A DNA stretch of 64,000 nucleotides from Rickettsia tamurae. GTDB taxonomy: Bacteria; Pseudomonadota; Alphaproteobacteria; Rickettsiales; Rickettsiaceae. The translations under genes and the position numbers were made by a program. Under the pieces are notes generated by a model. It was given only the letters and a program-made list of their open reading frames with translations. It made no database searches and was not told the origin of the DNA. Shown here piece after piece: positions 7,481 through 20,565 of the stretch (the first letter of the stretch is position 1; every line of letters starts with the position of its first letter). The stretch is from positions 1 through 64,000 of the forward strand of contig NZ_CCMG01000015.1 in assembly GCF_000751075.1 (NCBI RefSeq), given 5' to 3'.

Positions 7481-9337
7481 ATCAATAATATCGCCGATTA
7501 TATCCTTAAAATACTCCTTTCTTTGTTGTGCTGAAATATCTGTTTGTTGAATTGCGTTATTATTTGGGTTTCCTAAGAAAGTATTATATGCCATAAGCAT
7601 TAAATTTTGTTGTTTTTGAGGATCACGTACAACACCAGTTGCTTTAAAATAGGATTCCGCAGCATCTGCTTTCTGTTGTTTTTGAAAGCGAAGTTCGTTT
7701 TCTTGGTCTATATATAAATCATATTTTATAGGCTTTTCAGCCTTATTTATGAGGCTGTCATAACATTTTAATATAGAGTCTAATTTATTATTTTTTCTAT
7801 AAAATATGATAGCTGAGTCTTCACGTCCTAAGTTAAATAGCATATCACCGATTTTATTGTACATTTCTTTAAGTTCTTCATTACATGTTAGAGCTGCATT
7901 ATTAATTAGCTAAAGGTCCCTTATAATCTTCTTCTTCGCTCAATATATCGCCTATTTTGGAGTAGCAGCTAGCTATAGTTTTAATTACTTCCGCCTTGTC
8001 AGGGTACTTATTTAACCACTCTATGGCTTCTTTATAATATTGCACCGGTTGATCGTTTTTAGGTTCTATATTTTTTATAGAAGATAGATAGTTATTTTTT
8101 ATGAATAAATCACATATTTCATATAGCAATCATTGGATTGAGACCATGTTGTAGGTAACATTTCTTCAAATAATAATAATTCTTTAATTTGTAGGTTTAA
8201 TACATATCGGTAAGCTTGAATAACCGGCTTATTATCTGTAAATTTCTCAATAGAGTCTAAAATTTGAAATATTGCCTCTATAAGGTTATTAGCTTGTTTA
8301 TTTGATATGATAGCTTGCAATTCCGATAATTGTGCTAATCCTTCAAAACAAGAAGGAATTTTTTTTAGAGCCGGATATTGTATTGAAGAACTTGGTAAAT
8401 ATGGTTTAACATAATCATCATAGTTATTATTATCTGAAAATTTTACACAGTTAAGAGATGTAGATATATTAAAATCTCTGAAAATTGATTGGATAGTATT
8501 AATTATACATTCTACATGTATCTGTATATATAAATTTTCTATAAGACTGTCTTGTTCTTTTAGCAATGAACTTAGCTTCTTTATCCCTAGATTTTGTACA
8601 CCGGCTCTTTCTTCTAAGTTTTTTAGCTCTAGAGTGAGCTTTATTTCCTCATTTTGAGAAGTAGGTTTACAGAAAAATTTTATATCAGAGGATTCTAATA
8701 CATCCTTGTTGCTAGCGATGCTATTTTGTAACATCGGTATAATGTTTTCATGATTATTTTCATTATGTTGGGTTATTACGCATATAACATTCCCTTTTAA
8801 TTTTTTGTATTCTTCTAAAGGGAAAAACTTTTTAAAATCTTCTATAATCCTGTTAAAGATACTAGGGGATTTTATGGACTCTTCTTTTGCTACTATGATA
8901 AATTTTAATTTATCGGTCATTTGAACTAGCTTTTTAATGAAAAATACATTGATTAACTCTTGAACTGTATCAGGTACCCTGTTAGAGCATTCCCAAAATA
9001 CTTTTCCTGCAATTTCAAATTTTTTTGGGTAATATACAGCCGATTTATATGTATGCTTAATTTCCGGCGTTGTTTCAAAATCAAATAATTTATCAAATGT
9101 AAATTCTTTACCGTTTTCGATAATCTCAATGTTGTTTTCAAGAGCATTTAAAAATGTGCTTTTTCCGCTATGAGGCAACCCTATTATTACTGTAGCTTCT
9201 GGTGTTTTTCCTGCTTGTATTAGTGAATAATTAACTTCAGTCAATACATTTAGAATATTTGTTTTTAAAGAATCAAGAGCAGTTTCTTCGTCTGTTAAAG
9301 AGTTAATATCAACTTCTGTAGGAATTTTAAATTTCAT
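7469..9337 (-). pseudogene. P-loop NTPase with TPR-like C-terminal region, broken into three frames
   Basis: The ATG at 9335-9337 opens a 412-codon frame (8099-9337). A Walker A motif GLPHSGKST lies at residues 53-61, preceded by a beta strand (ATVII). Plausible downstream strands are KLKFIIVAKEE and GNVICVITQHN. After a frameshift near 8120 a second frame (7902-8129) reads ...YYKEAIEWLNKYPDKAEVIK, then TIASCYSKIGDILSEEEDY, which resembles tetratricopeptide helices. A third frame (7469 to about 7900) continues with EMYNKIGDMLFNLGREDSA. The pieces are collinear and nearly contiguous, so they once formed one protein of about 615 residues. The NTPase family is unclear and no GTPase-specific NKxD motif is evident. 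It may be a TPR-containing signalling or effector-type protein. Confidence 0.65.
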
Positions 9338-9351
9338 ATGTAACCACTAAT

Positions 9352-10410
9352 TTATTCTTTAATATAAATTTTTATACTGTCGCTTTCGCCACTATCACTG
9401 ATAGCTCTAATAATAAATTCACCGGATTTTGCTTGCCATATTACTGCTTCGTTTGGTTTTGCGGTTGTTATTAATTCATTCTCCACAAACCAAAAAATGT
9501 TATTGGTTTTATTATCGCTAATCGCACTAAAAGTAATATTATCACTATTTTTAATTGAATGTACGGAATTTTTTAACGGGTATATAATTTTAGGTTTTTG
9601 ATGATGCCAATTTATCAACCTATTGCAATGGTTTGTAGGTATCGGTTTCGGTAATATATGTATTCCAGCTTTTTGATAAACCGAAAGCATATCTGTCGGC
9701 CATAAATTTACTGTTTTATATTCTGTTTGTCCTTTAATAAAGTTGCAAACAGGCATACCGGTTTTTAAATCTATCAACATTTTTCTATAAATGCCTGATT
9801 GTTTTATCGGTGATTTGCCTTTAATGAATAAGGCTTCTGCTTTAACCGGACACATATCGTTATCGATATCTCCCGTATCTGCACAAACTTTTACTTTAGT
9901 AATATTTAGTTCATTAATTTTTGAAAGGATTAAATCCTCATCTTTATTTGGATGGGCTATTGATTCGATAATATTAAAGAATAAAGGGGCTGCAGAGATA
10001 TTACCCGTAAATGTTCCGTGAGTTTGCCCTTTGAAATCCCCAACCCAAACGGCAAGTACGTATTTTCCGAATATGCCGATGCTAAGTGCATCTCTAAATG
10101 AGCTGGAAGTACCTGTTTTCCAATAAATCGGTAAGTTATGCTTTGTATTATTATAGGTAATAGGACGGGTCGTATCTTTTATAATATCAAGTGTTAGATA
10201 ACTTGCCTCGGGGGATAGTAGTACGGTGTCCGTGTCATACCGTGGCTTGACCACGGGATCTAGAAAAAATTTTAAAAAACTGGATCCCGTGGTCAAGCCA
10301 CGGTATGACACCATTATTATAAAGCATTTTAAAAATAATGAAAATTTTAATAATATAGCTTGCATGTATAGAAGTAATATCGTATAATGCACCACAAGGC
10401 ATTAATAAAT
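9352..10410 (-). pseudogene. pbpC: Penicillin-binding protein 1C, 3' remnant
   Basis: The open frame 9352-10395 encodes the C-terminal third of PBP1C. It includes YWKTGTSSSFRDALSIGIF with the KTG transpeptidase triad, VLAVWVGDFKG, and a terminal beta-sandwich (PKIIYPLKNSVHSIKNSDNI onward) of the type found at PBP1C C-termini. The glycosyltransferase domain and the catalytic Ser motifs are missing. Upstream of the conserved LLSPEASYLTLDIIKDT lies an R2 repeat (10233-10310). Beyond it, a different frame reads ALYDITSIHA, like the LYDLTxLYA motif of the family, so the gene is both interrupted by the repeat and frameshifted before it is lost. The GTG at 10393-10395 is not a real start. Confidence 0.8.
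10233..10310. repeat. R2 repeat inserted in the pbpC remnant
   Basis: The near-perfect inverted arms tgtcataccgtggcttgacc and ggtcaagccacggtatgaca flank a short A/T core with ggatc on both sides. Read on the minus strand it stays open (SYRGLTTGSSFLKFF), so it need not stop translation. Confidence 0.85.
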
Positions 10411-10516
10411 TAACTAATCATTAACAAAAATTAAACATTACGATTATTATAAATATTAAATTATCATATAAAATCTACGTTACTACCCTGCCTTATAGCC
10501 CATCAATATAAATTTC

Positions 10517-10543
10517 TTGACATAATATTTTTTCGTGTATAAT
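10517..10543 (+). promoter_or_regulatory. Sigma70-type promoter of the Sca pseudogene
   Basis: TTGACA at 10517-10522 and TATAAT at 10538-10543 both match consensus, with a short 15-bp spacer. An AAGGGGA ribosome site follows at about 10580-10586, ahead of ATG 10597. The gene is broken but its control region looks preserved. Confidence 0.65.
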
Positions 10544-10596
10544 CATCTTTAATAATAAATTAAACATTAATATTTATTAAAGGGGAATTAGATATT

Positions 10597-13500
10597 ATGG
10601 AAAAAATATTAAATCTATAAATTCTAAACTTACAAAATTATTCTTACTTAGCTGTGCTAATGCGGCAGTCATGACTGCTATGGTTGGAGAAGCAAGAGCA
10701 GATATAGAAATCTATTATATATTGAATCATACTGCTGACTACCAAGCATTAACTCCTGCTAAAAAGCTTAATGTTATAAAAGGAATTCAAGGCCATGCGG
10801 ATTTTGGTGACCTTTTTGACGGTTTTATGCCGGAGGAAAGAAGATTATTCAATAACGAAATAATAGAAGTCACTAAACTTCAAGCAGCTGCACCTGTACT
10901 TAACGGTGCTAGAGAAAGAAGAGAAGCACGGGCAGCCGGTGCTGCAATTGTCGATTTAAACAGCCGGTAGGTAATATAGCCTTAGAAACAGGACGTAACG
11001 AGCAAGGGATGGCTCTAGAAAATAGACTTCAAGTATTGGAAATCCTTGCTAAAGCTGAAGGGGCAAATGCTGTAAGTGTCAATGATAAAATCAAAAAAGC
11101 TATACATTTTAATAACATAGAAAATTTAAATACACCTTTGGAGCAGTTAAAATATATAGCTATGACAGCGGTGTAGACGTTAATAATGATTTAAAAGTTG
11201 TAAATAATTATGTTGATGTTCCTTTAACAAAAGAAGCTTTTGAACATGTATTTTTTGGCACTAATATTACTGATCCTAATGTAAGAGGCAAAGATATTAG
11301 TGTTAACTATTATCAATCAGGACAAAGTAATTTATTACAAAAGTTTAAAAGTGTAGCGGCCCCGGAAACAAAGCGTAAATTATTAAATCAATTTGAAAAT
11401 TATGTTACTCAAAACTTAGTTGAACTTGAAGCTAACAAATCTAATATTACTACAAGACAGGCTATAATAAAACTAGCTGATCCTGCAAGATTAGTAACTT
11501 ATTTAGAGAAAATGGCTGAATTAAAGACGGCGTATATTAATAACAGTAGGAATAAGGTAGTTAATGAAGAGGGTAAGGTAATTGATGAAGCAGGTTTAAA
11601 GAATTATAACAAGCTTTTAAAAGATGCCGGTTTAATAACTAAAGATTTGGATGGTAAGAAAATGCACGCATTGATAGATAATTTCAATGCTTTCACAATG
11701 AGTGATCTAGCACTTATTTTAAACAAGACGGTAGGTGAAATAAAAACAGATAATGAGCGTTTAGTAGGGCTTAATAATACAATGTCACCGTCTCGACCAA
11801 CAGGTAGAACGGTTAGAAATTTAAATAATCTAGATGCGATAGTTGATCTTAGTCCTGAATTAAAATTAGCAGGTCATGATCTAAAAGCGAAAGAAGATGC
11901 AGCTGTAGTAGTAAGAGCACCTGCACCGGTTATAGGCGGAGCAGTTAAAGAAGTTCTTGTAGCTCCGAATACTTTAGACGGCATATTTCATAACGAGATG
12001 TATTTAGCTAAAAATAAGAAAAATCCTGAAGAGCTAGAAGTAAGAACATTAGGAGTAGAAAATGATTTAGGAATTACAATAAAAACGCTTTTAACTTTAG
12101 AAGAAGGAAAAACTCCGTTTAAGTCTTTAGCATTATTTTCAGAAGCAAACCCTGATAAAGCACAATTAATGATAAAAGCTGAGAATATTTGGAATAGACT
12201 AAAAGGTGATGATTTAATAAAGCAAATTTCAAGACAAGCTTTAACTTTAAATAATAAAATAGCCAATGGTACATTTTTTGAAGAGTTGTTCAACGAAGAA
12301 GAGCATAATGCAATAAACCGTTTAAATTATATTTTTGATAAATTACCGCAGGACTTACAAGATCATATTACGGCAAGAAGTAATGAAATAAAAATAAAAG
12401 ATGAGTTGCAAGGTCAGAAAACAATTATATCAAGAATAGAGTATATTGCTAAAAATAAAAATGTTTTAGGAGCAGATTCTTTAAATAATGAAATAGAGAG
12501 AATTGTTAATAATTTTAATACTAATACTTTAAAATTTTCCGATGCATTAGATCTTGCTCTTAATAAAGGAGATGTACGCGATAATATAGCCATTACTACT
12601 AAAGCCAACGAAGTAGATATTGAAGTCAATAATTGGATTAATAACAATATTGTTAATTTAACAGTAGGGAGTGATATAGATAGCGGAGATTTAACGTTTT
12701 TACAAAATAAAGCTGCCCCGGCAACATTATCAAAAATTTATGAAATAGGAGTTGATACTAAAGCTAAATTACTAAAAAAAGTTTTAGCCGATAATGCAGC
12801 TGATTTATCTAAAGCTTCTAAGCATATTACGGAGAAAAATATAACAGACGCCTTACAAAATGATTTCGATGCAAAAATGAAAGCTTTAACACCTGATACT
12901 AAAAATTTCTCAAAAGAAGAAATTGTAAAATTTCTTAATGTAATAAGTGATAAGAAAATAGAAGCGGTATTAAAAGGAGTAAAAACAGCGAAAGCTGCTA
13001 GTACCCCTGTTGCTGCACCGGTAATAGTGGTAGGCAGGTGGACCGCCACCACCTACGACGGTAGGATATAATGGGCTTGGTATGGATGGTTTAGTCAGAA
13101 AGATGAACAGTCTAAAGCCTATCGAAAATCTTTTTCCTAAAAAACCCGATGCAGATGCAAGTGAAGTAGTTTATATTGCTCCTACTTCTGAAATAGGGAG
13201 AAAATACGAAATCGCTGTTCAAGCTATAGCAGCTTCAGTTGATACGGATTTAAAAAGAGAGTTAGCAATAAAGACTCAAGGAAAGGAAAAGCTAAAAGCA
13301 TTAATTGTAGAAGAAGTTTTTGAGAAATATACAGCTAAAAATGCAGATGCACTTGATGGTAATATAAATCAATTAGCTCAAGCTATAAAAGAAGGAACCG
13401 ATATTGAGTTCATAGGTCCTAAAAGAGAAGTAGCAAGCGGTATAGATCAGGAAACAAGAAATCTATGTGTTAGAATAAATCAAGATGCGGGATTAATGCA

Positions 13501-15010
13501 GCAACACGAATAATCCTAGGTTAGCTGCAATTATAGAAGCAGCAGCCGTAAATGAAGAAGAAGTTGCTAAAAGACTTCCAGAGTCAGCAGCAGCACAAGC
13601 AGTAGCAAATGGAGACGTAAGTTATGGGGGAGTAGTTGTAGTAGCCCCTGCTGCTCCTCCTGTAGCTCCGGCTCCGGTGGTTATTAATATGGAAGATATA
13701 GAGGTAGTTCCGCCTCCGATGGAAGAAGCTCCGCATACTAATACAGAAATTATGATTATTCGACGTATAGAGAGGATTGTTCCTGTAGATGGCAATATTG
13801 AAGACTTTGATGATGATGAAGATTTTGAAGATGATGATAATATAATACAGGAGCAAACAAACGTAGAAGTATCTAGTAGCACTGCAGTAATTGTAAATAA
13901 ATTAGAATCTAAGGATTCTGAAGATAGCTTTGAAAACTTGAAACAAGAGAAAGCAAAAAAAGAAGAGGAGGCAAAAGTAGCTGCTTCTATAAAGGAGGCA
14001 GAAGAAGCAAGAATTGCTGAAGCTGTAAGAGTTGAAGCTGCTGAAGTTGCAGAAATGCAAAATGCAGTAAAACAAGACGAAGAAATGATTGGAGCAATAT
14101 ATAATCCGATTCATGATATCACTCAAATGAGCCGTATATTATATCGCATAGAATGTTCTCTAGTGCTGCGGGTGGAAGATGAAAGAGTGTTAGATAAGGG
14201 GGCTTGGATCGCAGGTACTTACGGTGTTAATACGCAAAAAGGTTTAGGCGGTTATAAAGGTCATGTTTCAGGTGGTACTATAGGTTTTAATATTGGCTCT
14301 GATAACTACAAAGATTTAGTCGGTATTGCTTATACTAAACTAGATTCAAAATTTAAATCTAGTGGTAGCAGGTCAAATACTAATATCGATAGCCATATCA
14401 TAACTTTATACGGACAAAAAGAATTACCGAAAAACTTTATGATCCAAGCTATGTTTGCTTATAATCATAATATAGTAAAGAGTAAAATCAACCGTTTAGG
14501 TACTATTGCAACCGGTAAATATAAGAATAATAATTATAACTTTGAAACCTTATTAAGTTATAATCATCTTATGAATGGTGGTATTACTCTTAACTCCAAA
14601 TCTTGGTATAAGATACGGCCACTCTAAAGACGGTACATACCAAGAAAGCGATGTAGGTGTCCAGATTTAAGTATTGCTTCTAAAAAGTAGCATTTATGGA
14701 GCGGTATTTTAGGCACTAAGGTAGCTTTAGCCCCACAAAAAATAGCTGGAGGCTTAAGCATTACGCCTGCACTTCAAGCTTCTGTGGAAAATTACTTTAA
14801 CAATAAGAGTAAAAAACTTAATACTAAAGTAAAATGGAAAGATATAATGAAACTGTTGCATTACCAAAGCAACCTAAAGTCGGTTATAATATTGGTGCTA
14901 GCGTTTTAACTGAAAAAGGTAATGTAAGCGTATTACTTGAATATAATTGTCATTTACAAAAGAAATATCAAAGCCATCAAAGTTTTGTGAAGTTGAAAGT
15001 GAAGTTGTAA
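10597..15010 (+). pseudogene. Sca-family autotransporter (surface cell antigen), heavily degraded
   Basis: Original order: a signal peptide (SINSKLTKLFLLSCANAA..., ending near GEARA), a long passenger, a proline/acid-rich linker, and a C-terminal beta-barrel. The barrel is recognisable as the Rickettsia Sca type from AWIAGTYGVNTQKGLGGY to a terminal KKYQSHQSFVKLKVKL at 14,960-15,010. Lesions seen include a frameshift after MEKI (about 10,608) and shifts near 10,960, 11,165, 13,035 (where GPPPPTTVGYNG should follow), 13,505, 14,615 and 14,838, plus an in-frame TAG in the stretch after 14,668. The longest intact piece is 11,170-13,071. It cannot make a functional adhesin, though its promoter and ribosome site remain. 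I cannot assign a Sca number. Confidence 0.85.
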
Positions 15011-15063
15011 TAAATTAAGATGTCATTCCCGCAAGGTATTGTTGTGTTGATCAATTCCATTGC

Positions 15064-15143
15064 TGTCATCCCGCGACTTGATCGCGGGATCCAGTCCTTT
15101 TTTAATTTTTTTCTAGATACCGTGGACAAGCCACGGTATGACA
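15064..15143. repeat. R2 repeat between the Sca pseudogene and the stress-protein gene
   Basis: The left arm tgtcatcccgcgacttgatc is only partly complementary to the right arm gtggacaagccacggtatga. The arms have diverged independently yet each keeps its own short hairpin (cgcgac.ttga.tcgcgg on the left). An outer pair, attgttgtgttgatc near 15,040 and gatctacgcaacaat near 15,160, wraps it. Confidence 0.75.
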
Positions 15144-15202
15144 TCGAGTGTGTTTTTCGATCTACGCAACAATGCATTCCCAAGAGTCGTAAATAATACT
15201 TA

Positions 15203-15649
15203 TTACTCGTTTCTTACTACCAAAACTGATATATCTGAATGACGGACGATTTTAGAAGCATTAGGTCCAAGCATATAATCTTTTAATTGTAGTCTGACTG
15301 CAGAGATTATTATTAAATCGGCTTTAATTTCATTAGAGTGCTTAATTATTTCATCATAAACGGCACCGCTACCTATATAATAATCTGTTTCAATTTCATC
15401 GGGAATATATTGTTTGATAAGCTCTTTAATTTGAGCTTTATACTTTTCTTTTTTCTCCGTTCTCCAATTTTTAGGTAAATAATCTTCAAACATTTTCGTA
15501 CCGAATTCAGGAATTACGTACACAAAATGTAATTTTGCTTGAAAGTTCGTCGCAAGCATTAAAGCCTTAGAAAGAATACCTTTTATAGATTTTTTATCAT
15601 TTAAATCTATAGGTATAAGTATATTTTTAAATATAGTATTTTCAGACAT
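15203..15649 (-). CDS. Universal stress protein (UspA family)
   Basis: The 148-residue single-domain Usp has a beta strand FKNILIPIDLND at residues 7-18, a central strand KLHFVYVIPE, and the C-terminal ADLIIISAVRLQLKDYMLGP region followed by IVRHSDISVLVVRN. The latter is the family's signature R-H-A/S-x-x-x-V-L-V-V-R end. A GP-N-A-S stretch stands where the ATP-binding glycines lie in nucleotide-binding members, so ATP binding is possible but not certain. These proteins respond to stress or starvation in the cytoplasm. It is the last gene of a minus-strand run, 9 bp after the TAXI-protein gene. Confidence 0.88.
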   Translation of the reverse strand: MSENTIFKNILIPIDLNDKKSIKGILSKALMLATNFQAKLHFVYVIPEFGTKMFEDYLPKNWRTEKKEKYKAQIKELIKQYIPDEIETDYYIGSGAVYDEIIKHSNEIKADLIIISAVRLQLKDYMLGPNASKIVRHSDISVLVVRNE

Positions 15650-15658
15650 AAGATATTG

Positions 15659-16600
15659 TTAGTTTTTGTTTCTTACTGAATCATGTTTTGGTAGAACAAA
15701 ATTTTTAGTATCGGCGAAATAGTTAATGTCGAGGTTATTTAATAAGTAATTAGAAAGTTTAAAATTTGCTACGTTTCTATGAAAAGCTCCGATAAATTTA
15801 TCTAAAATATCACGATTCGCCTCATCTCTAGTTACTAGGATTGCCGATACTTTTACGGTAGTTTGATCATCGGTAATCCCTGGATATAAGCCTTTGTGAA
15901 GTATAGCTTTATGAAAAGTTCTATTTTGTTTTATTAATTCTGCTATTTTATCATTTTCAATTGAAACGAAATCAACTTCACACTTATTAGCTATTAAATT
16001 TACTAAGTGGTTAGAGTGTCCAACCATCATTATTATAGCATCTATTTCCTTATTACAGAATTTATCAATAGAATCTTCATAATTAATGTGTAGCTCTTCA
16101 GGTTCCTTAGAAAATTTATATAAAGAACGTACGGCATCATAAGTAATATTACTACTGGAAAATGCCGGACCGTTAGTTATTTTTTTCCCGTCAATATCAA
16201 CAAAAACTTTTATTTTATCCTCATCTTTTACAATAACCGTAAAAAACTCATCATGTAGATTAAGCACCTGACGTAAATTTTGCATTTTTTCTTGATCGTG
16301 ATAATAACCTATGCCCTCATATGCTTCTACTGCAATATTAGCTTGCACTAAGGCTAAATCAATTTTGCCTTGCTGTAATAATTTTAAATTTTCTATACTG
16401 CCGTTTGTTGTAACAACTTCACATTTAATATGTTCATTATTTTTATCATCATTTGTAATAGTCTTGCATAAATCAAGTCCAATAGCATAATATCCTTTTA
16501 AAATAGAGCCGGTACCGATTTTAATGACTTTTGGAGCAGCATAAATATTACTGCAAATAAGAAATATACTAATAATGGTAGTTAGTTTAAAATTGTTCAT
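15659..16600 (-). CDS. TAXI-family TRAP transporter solute-binding protein
   Basis: Periplasmic TAXI proteins capture small organic acids or glutamate-like solutes for TRAP transporters. I chose ATG 16598-16600, giving 313 residues with a clear signal peptide (MNNFKLTTIISIFLICSNIYA, cut before APKVIKIGTGS); a longer frame reaching 16651 would place the signal peptide internally and overlap the upstream gene. Family features are the IGTGSILKGYYAIGLDLCK start, GKIDLALVQANIA, and VGHSNHLVNLIANKC. No TRAP membrane subunit is in the window, so its partner is either elsewhere or lost. The upstream gene ends 5 bp before the start. Confidence 0.85.
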   Translation of the reverse strand: MNNFKLTTIISIFLICSNIYAAPKVIKIGTGSILKGYYAIGLDLCKTITNDDKNNEHIKCEVVTTNGSIENLKLLQQGKIDLALVQANIAVEAYEGIGYYHDQEKMQNLRQVLNLHDEFFTVIVKDEDKIKVFVDIDGKKITNGPAFSSSNITYDAVRSLYKFSKEPEELHINYEDSIDKFCNKEIDAIIMMVGHSNHLVNLIANKCEVDFVSIENDKIAELIKQNRTFHKAILHKGLYPGITDDQTTVKVSAILVTRDEANRDILDKFIGAFHRNVANFKLSNYLLNNLDINYFADTKNFVLPKHDSVRNKN

Positions 16601-16604
16601 AAAA

Positions 16605-17675
16605 CTAATTTGGATTATTTTCGGTGTTTTGGTCTTCTTTATGTTCACCAAGTTTTAGTTCTAATAAATTAATAGAACCGATATTTATTCCTTTGTCTGA
16701 AAACTCAATATCAAACTTAGCTTTTTCTATATTATTGTAAGCCGAATTTACATCATTTTGATCTATATTTAATTGCTCGTCGGAAGCTTTATTAATTGCT
16801 TTAGCAATAATTGTTTTAATTATTTTCTTAGAAAAAATAATATTATTCGGTAATAATTTATCAACTATGGAATTATAATTTTCCAGCTCAAAATATAGTT
16901 TTCCTTCCGGTAATTTATTGGCAAAGAATTGTAAAGCACCGTTTAAATTAACTTTAGAATCATTATCACAAGTAAAAATAAATCTTTCTATATTAAAATT
17001 TTGTAAAATAGCTGAATCTTCTCCGTCTTCAGCAAATTTTAAAGAAGCAGCAATATCTAAATTAGCATTTTTAAAATTCAAAATATCTTTTTCTGAATAA
17101 TAATTCATATTTAAAAATAAGGATATATTTTCCTCACTTGCTAAATTCTGTTTTCTTATAAGAAATGCTAAATCATTAATTTTAAAGATTTCTTGATTAT
17201 CTTTAAATATCAATAATGCTTTATTATTTAACTGAATTGATTTTAATATTTCTTTTAAATTATCATCTTTTGATGTTTTATATAAAGGTTTATTAAATTT
17301 TCCTATACCCTTTATGTCATCATCGCTGCGTACATCATGGGTAAATGTTTTGTCGCCGTAATTATCGACTTCTCTAATAAAAGGACCGAAATTAAGAGCG
17401 GCTCTTTTAGTACTAAAAGCTATATTTAGGACAATATTTTCGCTAGTAAATTCTTTAGAATTTACATGATCAATTAATTTTACTTTAGGATCCGTTACGG
17501 TAATTTTCCAATTAAAAGGATAGCCTGAAAACTTAACCGCATTATAAGATATTTTAAAATTATCGGATTCAGAATTCTTAATTAAACTTACAACGTTATT
17601 TTTTATAGTATATGCAGTTGCAAACCATATTATAGTAAAGGCTAAAAACACAAAAAGAAGTATTTTACGTATCAC
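16605..17675 (-). CDS. DUF2125-like membrane-anchored protein
   Basis: The product has 356 residues with an N-terminal signal anchor ([21 protein letters not shown], about residues 2-22) and a large extracytoplasmic domain. The segment [18 protein letters not shown] followed by ITVTDPKV is typical of DUF2125 proteins, which are common in alphaproteobacteria and unstudied. The start is a GTG at 17673-17675, about 13 bp after the fdx stop, so it is probably co-transcribed with the Fe-S genes upstream. The 533-residue protein at 51609 has a similar start and motif (YDAIKVNKYGFSVTLNKV), suggesting distant relatives. Confidence 0.7.
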   Translation of the reverse strand: MIRKILLFVFLAFTIIWFATAYTIKNNVVSLIKNSESDNFKISYNAVKFSGYPFNWKITVTDPKVKLIDHVNSKEFTSENIVLNIAFSTKRAALNFGPFIREVDNYGDKTFTHDVRSDDDIKGIGKFNKPLYKTSKDDNLKEILKSIQLNNKALLIFKDNQEIFKINDLAFLIRKQNLASEENISLFLNMNYYSEKDILNFKNANLDIAASLKFAEDGEDSAILQNFNIERFIFTCDNDSKVNLNGALQFFANKLPEGKLYFELENYNSIVDKLLPNNIIFSKKIIKTIIAKAINKASDEQLNIDQNDVNSAYNNIEKAKFDIEFSDKGINIGSINLLELKLGEHKEDQNTENNPN

Positions 17676-17687
17676 TTTTTTAATCCA

Positions 17688-18026
17688 TTATAATTTTATA
17701 TTACGAGTAGCAGAAGGAAGGCGTACTTTTATGCCGTCTAATTCTTCGGTTAAAATAATTTGACATCCCAATCTAGAAGTATCGGTAAGACCGAAGGCTA
17801 AGTCAAGCATATCTTCCTCTGCTTCCGTAGGTTTTTTTAATTTGTTGTAAAATTCTTCTTCTAAAATAACGTGACAAGTAGCACAAGCAAGTGATCCTTC
17901 ACAAGCTCCCTCAAGGTCTAGATCGTTACTATGGGCAATTTCTAAAATAGAAAGCCCTATCGGTGCTTCTACTGTTTTTTCTTCTCCATCATTTATAATA
18001 AATGTTACTTTTATTTTTCCTGACAT
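17688..18026 (-). CDS. fdx: Adrenodoxin-type 2Fe-2S ferredoxin of the ISC system
   Basis: This ferredoxin donates electrons during Fe-S cluster assembly on the scaffold. The 112-residue protein has the four cluster cysteines Cys42, Cys48, Cys51 and Cys88 in the C-x5-C-x2-C...C pattern ([15 protein letters not shown] and LGCQI). The position immediately after hscB and hscA on the same strand is the standard isc order. ATG 18024-18026 gives a normal length. The scaffold genes iscS, iscU and iscA are not in the window. Confidence 0.93.
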   Translation of the reverse strand: MSGKIKVTFIINDGEEKTVEAPIGLSILEIAHSNDLDLEGACEGSLACATCHVILEEEFYNKLKKPTEAEEDMLDLAFGLTDTSRLGCQIILTEELDGIKVRLPSATRNIKL

Positions 18027-18075
18027 TCTTCTTATTTTTCCTTATCTAAATTAGTTCGATTATATATAACTGAGG

Positions 18076-20375
<2,300 letters not shown>

Positions 20376-20383
20376 TTATTCAC

Positions 20384-20462
20384 TGTCATACCGTGGCCCC
20401 TCCACGGTATCCAGTCTTTTTTAATTTTTTTCTAGATACCGTGGACAAGCCACGGTATGACA
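20384..20462. repeat. R2 repeat upstream of hscB and rnhB
   Basis: The left arm tgtcataccgtggcccctcc and right arm gtggacaagccacggtatgaca surround an AT-rich core with ggtatcc/gatacc. It lies between divergent hscB and rnhB. Confidence 0.8.
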
Positions 20463-20505
20463 ACGAACGCGTTTTTCGATCCATGCGGGAACGACATCGC
20501 CCCAT

Positions 20506-20548
20506 ACAACGACGCCAATTTTTCAAATTAAACGAGTATACATTAAAA
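20506..20548. repeat. Right-hand fragment of an RPE-A element
   Basis: The segment gacgccaatttttcaaatta and the following cgagtatacatta match the right end of the element before coq7 (3055-3091) almost exactly. Only this arm is present, next to an R2 copy. Confidence 0.7.
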
Positions 20549-20565
20549 ATTAAAAAAATACAATT

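Noticed and set aside
12414-13052. Minus-strand ORFs opposite the Sca pseudogene
   Set aside because: They are shadows of the passenger coding frames.
13584-14126. Minus-strand ORFs rich in Ser/Ile/Tyr/Arg
   Set aside because: They are antisense to the acidic and proline-rich linker of the Sca gene.
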